A stretch of DNA of 58,475 nt from a virus, in IMG/VR virus record IMGVR_UViG_3300003937_000086, positions 1 through 58,475 of that record. One strand, written 5' to 3'. The translations under genes and the position numbers were made by a program. Below the pieces are notes generated by a model. It ran no database searches. It saw nothing but the letters and a program-made list of their open reading frames with translations, and was not told the origin of the DNA. Shown piece after piece: positions 58,101 through 58,475 of this stretch (positions are counted from its first letter, which is position 1; each line of letters opens with the position of its first letter).

Positions 58101-58475
58101 TAGTGCTACCAAAAAACTTTCCTTCTATGGGTCCGCCGTTTTCTGGGTCGAAGTCTGCGACGCCATTTGGTAGGGTGGCTGGCTTGAACGGGATACTGGC
58201 TAAGGCAGCAGCTCTCGCGTTGTTCGGCTCAATCGAACTCACGTCCCTCGCGTTACCGAGCTTAGACTCTAGCAGGCGACCGTCGGCGGTAGGCCCGACC
58301 ACGTCAGTAACCCTCCCGTCCTTGATTCGGATAGCGGGGTTGAGGTTTGCTCTATTGAAACTGCGGGGAACCTTAACGGTTTTAGCAGCCCTCAACATCT
58401 CAATAATAGAGATCGGGTCGTTATCGAATATGCCGTTACCACTATCATCAACAAAAAATTTAACGGGCTGTCTTT
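49132..58475 (-). CDS. Giant polyvalent-type virion protein, C-terminal part (continues from 1-3591)
   Basis: Frame-continuous with the ATG at 3591 across the circle junction; total 4300 residues. Residues below are full-length. About 1770: zincin-like LLEEYVHAF; about 2040: second zincin-like INEELTHNASF; both have E-E-x-x-H instead of HExxH. About 2250-2470: ADP-ribosyltransferase-like module with KLYHGTKKRFDKF, LIYFSKDREMAETY and IKSADPITRDANGNVIPL, the ART-PolyVal type. Modules at about 2490-2810 and 2820-3240 are not recognised. From 3250 on a long helical part with hydrophobic stretches ends in RPITESE. Five motif copies of the L-Y-S-A-P-V type separate modules at 1921, 2214, 2485, 2814 and 3250. 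Role: probably carried in the virion and delivered to the host. Confidence 0.88.
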   Translation of the reverse strand, partial: RQPVKFFVDDSGNGIFDNDPISIIEMLRAAKTVKVPRSFNRANLNPAIRIKDGRVTDVVGPTADGRLLESKLGNARDVSSIEPNNARAAALASIPFKPATLPNGVADFDPENGGPIEGKFFGSTTDIKNRINRFALELEKTGDETTRPIQARFETPSGELDLEFRAAALESAKQEFLFNAQLFSLREKVKEFGQGTNPTTPFDELVAQTGSKNVEQAAQKLLPFVKVESNINLTSETILGLFIEQKLQNNPDFANNATPTFDTLLRKATDRFKLQQDDANSLREQRAVSTLPFDVAPAEFRTAKVSGWIANFGRNPEGELASPQDISDAVSGAIDTAIGAVNTSPDLRREVNKIILDEVLNDPTPEMKGMVDNASAEDVFGLFTSWMSSGNGDTRPSVNKLVDAIEDEALSTSGTDFLNALLLVNFATRSDGASYENSDAVKVYQALFTDAVGTQISIDEAKNTMIALTKAVRTHLSRSNISAAERATITAENEADIERLGLESGNPDSVIKALKEVAKNSDNPSHKVVADLLLRDTDLIKGVKFVLGETTADIAGKYIKGNDGSHTVFINVTSGNGRGLVNTLLEEYVHAFISDTTSATEAQIAEKSSQVQTTLKQLSAVFDFAKESYESQKERSGPVPSLENALVDLNEFTAQFLLSEEVQKHVRDLKRDKVSIFDRFLINLAMLFPNVGRGAAKKVAKSLGDVIDVGRNTRKTTPTNAKALGGQIGNAVTLYSSPVAQTESRMERAEALREMQRETEQARLEAKRQKDVEDAERFLEGVPEADRPKVRELYNYIRGLVPVGIDIKLTTESGGSAAFVDPDSSAIFINLPVMLSQTGDVSDIAGRAIAGVIINEELTHNASFNALTDEEIQNYINSLSDSDYVDIAKEYLVGNEGGLATMLARLQSSDPQVVADAKYQLAEEKLRMHLQKVTRGFTTEDDTQFWKSKPSLLRILNRYFRGIINRWVANRKKIGAAADIALNKLIIEMRAIEVGFVRQPTKMAFNPENPMEAFRMFGTVNQDFVGLASAPVEDAEYMAAVESGDVETQQRMVDEAAKKAGYNPLMKLYHGTKKRFDKFKSDRDINKLIYFSKDREMAETYPRGYGGNRNPEADVQKRIDAAKQEGNEYAEDAFDKLSAEYGDDIPSNLSKEVFEKRAEIERGLLDGMTMIQAQMSMGIRVIEGYVSANKIFDPSNWREFSDEIMESIGVKSESEILPQTMRMIEGGSYIVWENDKVVDAVLSKYDAMTIQETSGEEANTIAFRDPSQIKSADPITRDANGNVIPLSQRFDESKSSILYSAPVAGAEYMAEVDFPPPPKLQSGWGSNAGAIPSDHSAVGKLVNGESVGGSAGLPKQILDDAKNPNKNVKVTLSHTNITLGRKSRESQADLEKYPLGVMPFSLEIGGAKYNAFNVRMENAGIPNLNKTVYRNFLSKGSASKYELTSDMKLIDVLDSINTAAKRTGVTSAINMTDLKLTNPQLKNKAPNSLIPEGTVVYAQGPKNVIGGPTGELVSANEDIDVSDMKEGWDALSYNPAMGNYMYRVSTDTAGKPVFDTQSKFVGADEMVMVSNLDSSSTNPFQNFAIWVKGARYEKVDPQVDPPAHETMKSLIDEKQSDPTPLKPTRNLYSAPVAGATTPAEIPPEIASASDPIVKHIYVKEDGKFYEKIKNGYIKIQQSLDQFEGMAVMLHQPDGAMAGTLEVEGDKVVDGKGGVYYPVMFGDQGYFWASTKDAAVNMAENLNKISKRNNGTILMALTSAPIEKMFSSTTMATGAVNLFATLAKNPKKYGITEAVVNRAIVNASKERLVVKKKDKDTGVETTTIKEFSRKLKLKDGLAKNIEEMKKNLHPEESVFPQRGSFIAQISSAIADSMKLPTVEVQKKFSPKEKAAFDKKKNQALNIADLLAGDKNLYNKGNIPQGKLAQASVMQGMADLFAEPLVKTFQQFQQMDKKASGRVYAVLSMKGEVEAVETDFHDSYPYSIRSTSGETPVVHVLSESNLWKDVVYSAKKPNPKKAADPYDGNTDPIKKSEEDSIFPPSVGVSQRELIFRKADEGVETVKLPLYSAPTAAAAAAAPSGQQTGSNIDFSAVVDLLEIPVYETETGKPQNFIMKFLNNVFAGELPEAFRRLIQNRDAYKRLTEANVVAYKQEMDKLIKETYGGYENAPMEMIALAQGHYTGNMVTDEVLDAIEKDYDDAHADAENKRKAGEITDEQADSLKGLAHNVRTEATDKAYEDARKSREADRDTALRDLAKDSPELAAHIIDIRQRLIIPLQKKLVASGLDKNIGAKISKTGGVYITRSYRMFTDSSYLQKVREDPDYQDVRDAAMEFFEDQYIKNKAKELFDGGMDESRAKVEARILLERENQSSPHGSYAQGSLNTFLMQYEEGGRDSTTTTPKGYKMIEDNLRRRKELPEAIRNLLGEIGSESGIDLILRTYSTVATIASQQAFLNQMVKYGKDTGVMVTVKEKLATAESRAKYANFEAARSGAPSKNDPLSGMQVDRKFKELLDVALMDSLSMGYADTAEKAVKGAVGLAANLSGKAMAAKTLGSIGFYLRNGIGNILFGTSQGFFRYDKMVSEMLKGTYDLRPFKDGEIDPELNELIGLNIKGDELRAGVLKDLLNGKVTPDGIRKQIEDLGEKTKLNKVTKGLAMIEKKAQDLSAALDAAYKIAYYNHELAILMEAKAADTSTVKDGKVGVNNLAAMSDTQIKRLAARKVVMTSQAYSQAPPAVAAFTKSGLGLLFAPFIRFKMEVPRIVINTFKLASEEIASGNPVLVQRGKLRRGSMIGTIGVLSSALPMVLAALSGIGDEEDEAMRASIPDYLRGHTFFYYRWNGELKSVDLTYVNPYSLLVDPFLRGYENIRRGEFTEAGAAIALGLVRDQYLDDQILSGAVSEARRNLNPSTGKPIWNKGADGPMEAGSKILGHIAKEAYAPRLGKDFFEGWATGSLKGMTLEIMDGAMPFRIHDVDLQKQYSRYLLDLNNRFNNVKSGLNAVKRNVPMSDGDVADIIDENIEDRRLLNYELMRINKGFASLGLTNTDLLKGMKDKKLGRDRVALLSKGYMDRPSFKYIIESLLDPRTDEYGRARAQQIYDHASKINRYIPVRPITESE
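52257..52287 (-). other. Module-boundary motif 5, L-Y-S-A-P-T-A
   Basis: Residue 3250; followed by an Ala run and a GQQTG linker before the C-terminal helical domain. Confidence 0.85.
53569..53595 (-). other. Module-boundary motif 4, L-Y-S-A-P-V-A-G-A
   Basis: Residue 2814; identical to motif 3 through AGA, then TTPAEIPPEIA, a Pro/Glu-rich linker to the next module. Confidence 0.9.
54547..54582 (-). other. Module-boundary motif 3, L-Y-S-A-P-V-A-G-A-E-Y-M
   Basis: Residue 2485; the most complete copy. It directly follows the IPLSQRF end of the ADP-ribosyltransferase-like module and leads into a Pro-rich linker (FPPPPKL). Confidence 0.9.
55360..55395 (-). other. Module-boundary motif 2, L-A-S-A-P-V-E-D-A-E-Y-M
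   Basis: Residue 2214 of the giant protein; a variant with Ala instead of Tyr but retaining SAPV and the trailing AEYM. It immediately precedes the ADP-ribosyltransferase-like module. Confidence 0.8.
56254..56274 (-). other. Module-boundary motif 1, L-Y-S-S-P-V-A
   Basis: Codes for LYSSPVA at residue 1921 of the giant protein, followed by a Gln/Glu/Arg-rich helix. First of five similar boundaries. Confidence 0.8.
58444..58475. repeat. Terminal redundancy, right copy
   Basis: Exact copy of bases 1-32. The reading frame of the giant protein is preserved across the join, which supports genuine circular continuity. Confidence 0.95.

Noticed and set aside
58398-58398. Treating the ATG at 58398 as the start of a 3088-residue protein
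   Set aside because: The frame continues upstream across the circle junction to the ATG at 3591 with no stop, and no ribosome-binding site is evident before 58398.

Overview
The window looks like one complete, circularly closed genome of a tailed bacteriophage. The first 32 bases (1-32) are repeated exactly at the end (58444-58475), and one reading frame runs without a stop from position 3591 down through position 1, re-enters at 58443 and ends at 49132. Hallmark genes are terminase (6213-8655), portal (38918-41149), a scaffold-like protein, a major capsid candidate (35851-37146), a family A DNA polymerase, a primase-helicase and a lysis cassette. No tail sheath or classical tape measure is visible. 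A large portal and a giant internal-type protein suggest a short-tailed (podovirus-like) particle. An amidase endolysin with an overlapping spanin-like pair suggests a Gram-negative host. Several small basic proteins (97, 93, 58 and 59 aa) belong to families I know from aquatic phages, so the source is probably an uncultured water-column bacterium; its taxon cannot be read from the sequence. No phage RNA polymerase was recognised, so host transcription is likely.

Layout. (1) 1-8003, minus: N-terminal part of the giant protein, two coiled or repeat virion-type proteins, a small basic protein and the large terminase. (2) 8014-18452, plus: small terminase, nucleotide-metabolism and DNA-replication genes (RuvC-like resolvase, SF2 helicase, HNH protein, stand-alone DnaA domain IV protein, DUF2800 nuclease, putative ssDNA-binding protein, DNA polymerase A, primase-helicase). 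(3) 18432-21817, minus: PD-(D/E)XK protein, tiny basic proteins, metallopeptidase, HNH, endolysin, spanins and holin candidates. (4) 21849-42090, minus: virion genes from a trypsin-like protease and lectin-fold fibres through two glycosyltransferases beside Ser/Asp-rich virion proteins, head genes and portal. (5) 42097-43361: about 1.27 kb without a credible gene, holding a pentanucleotide satellite. (6) 43362-49005, plus: an accessory arm that is visibly richer in GC. It carries a MoxR-type AAA ATPase, a coiled-coil partner and a DUF2201-type VWA protein, preceded by duplicated structured leaders, then a run of tiny genes. (7) 49132-58475, minus: the rest of the giant protein.

The most interesting items are the following. 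The 4300-residue giant is a polyvalent-type protein whose modules are separated by five copies of an L-Y-S-A-P-V-A-like motif. It carries an ADP-ribosyltransferase-like module and two tandem E-E-x-x-H zincin-like modules. The AAA/coiled-coil/VWA operon has an exact 66-bp leader repeat made of two hairpins, and its VWA gene is broken exactly where the HExxH helix should lie. A long hairpin of about 80 bp occurs three times. Other notable items are the TGGAC/TGGGC satellite, the glycosyltransferase plus Ser-rich virion protein cluster, and a chymotrypsin-fold protease among tail genes. All functional assignments come from motif reading; no database search was run.
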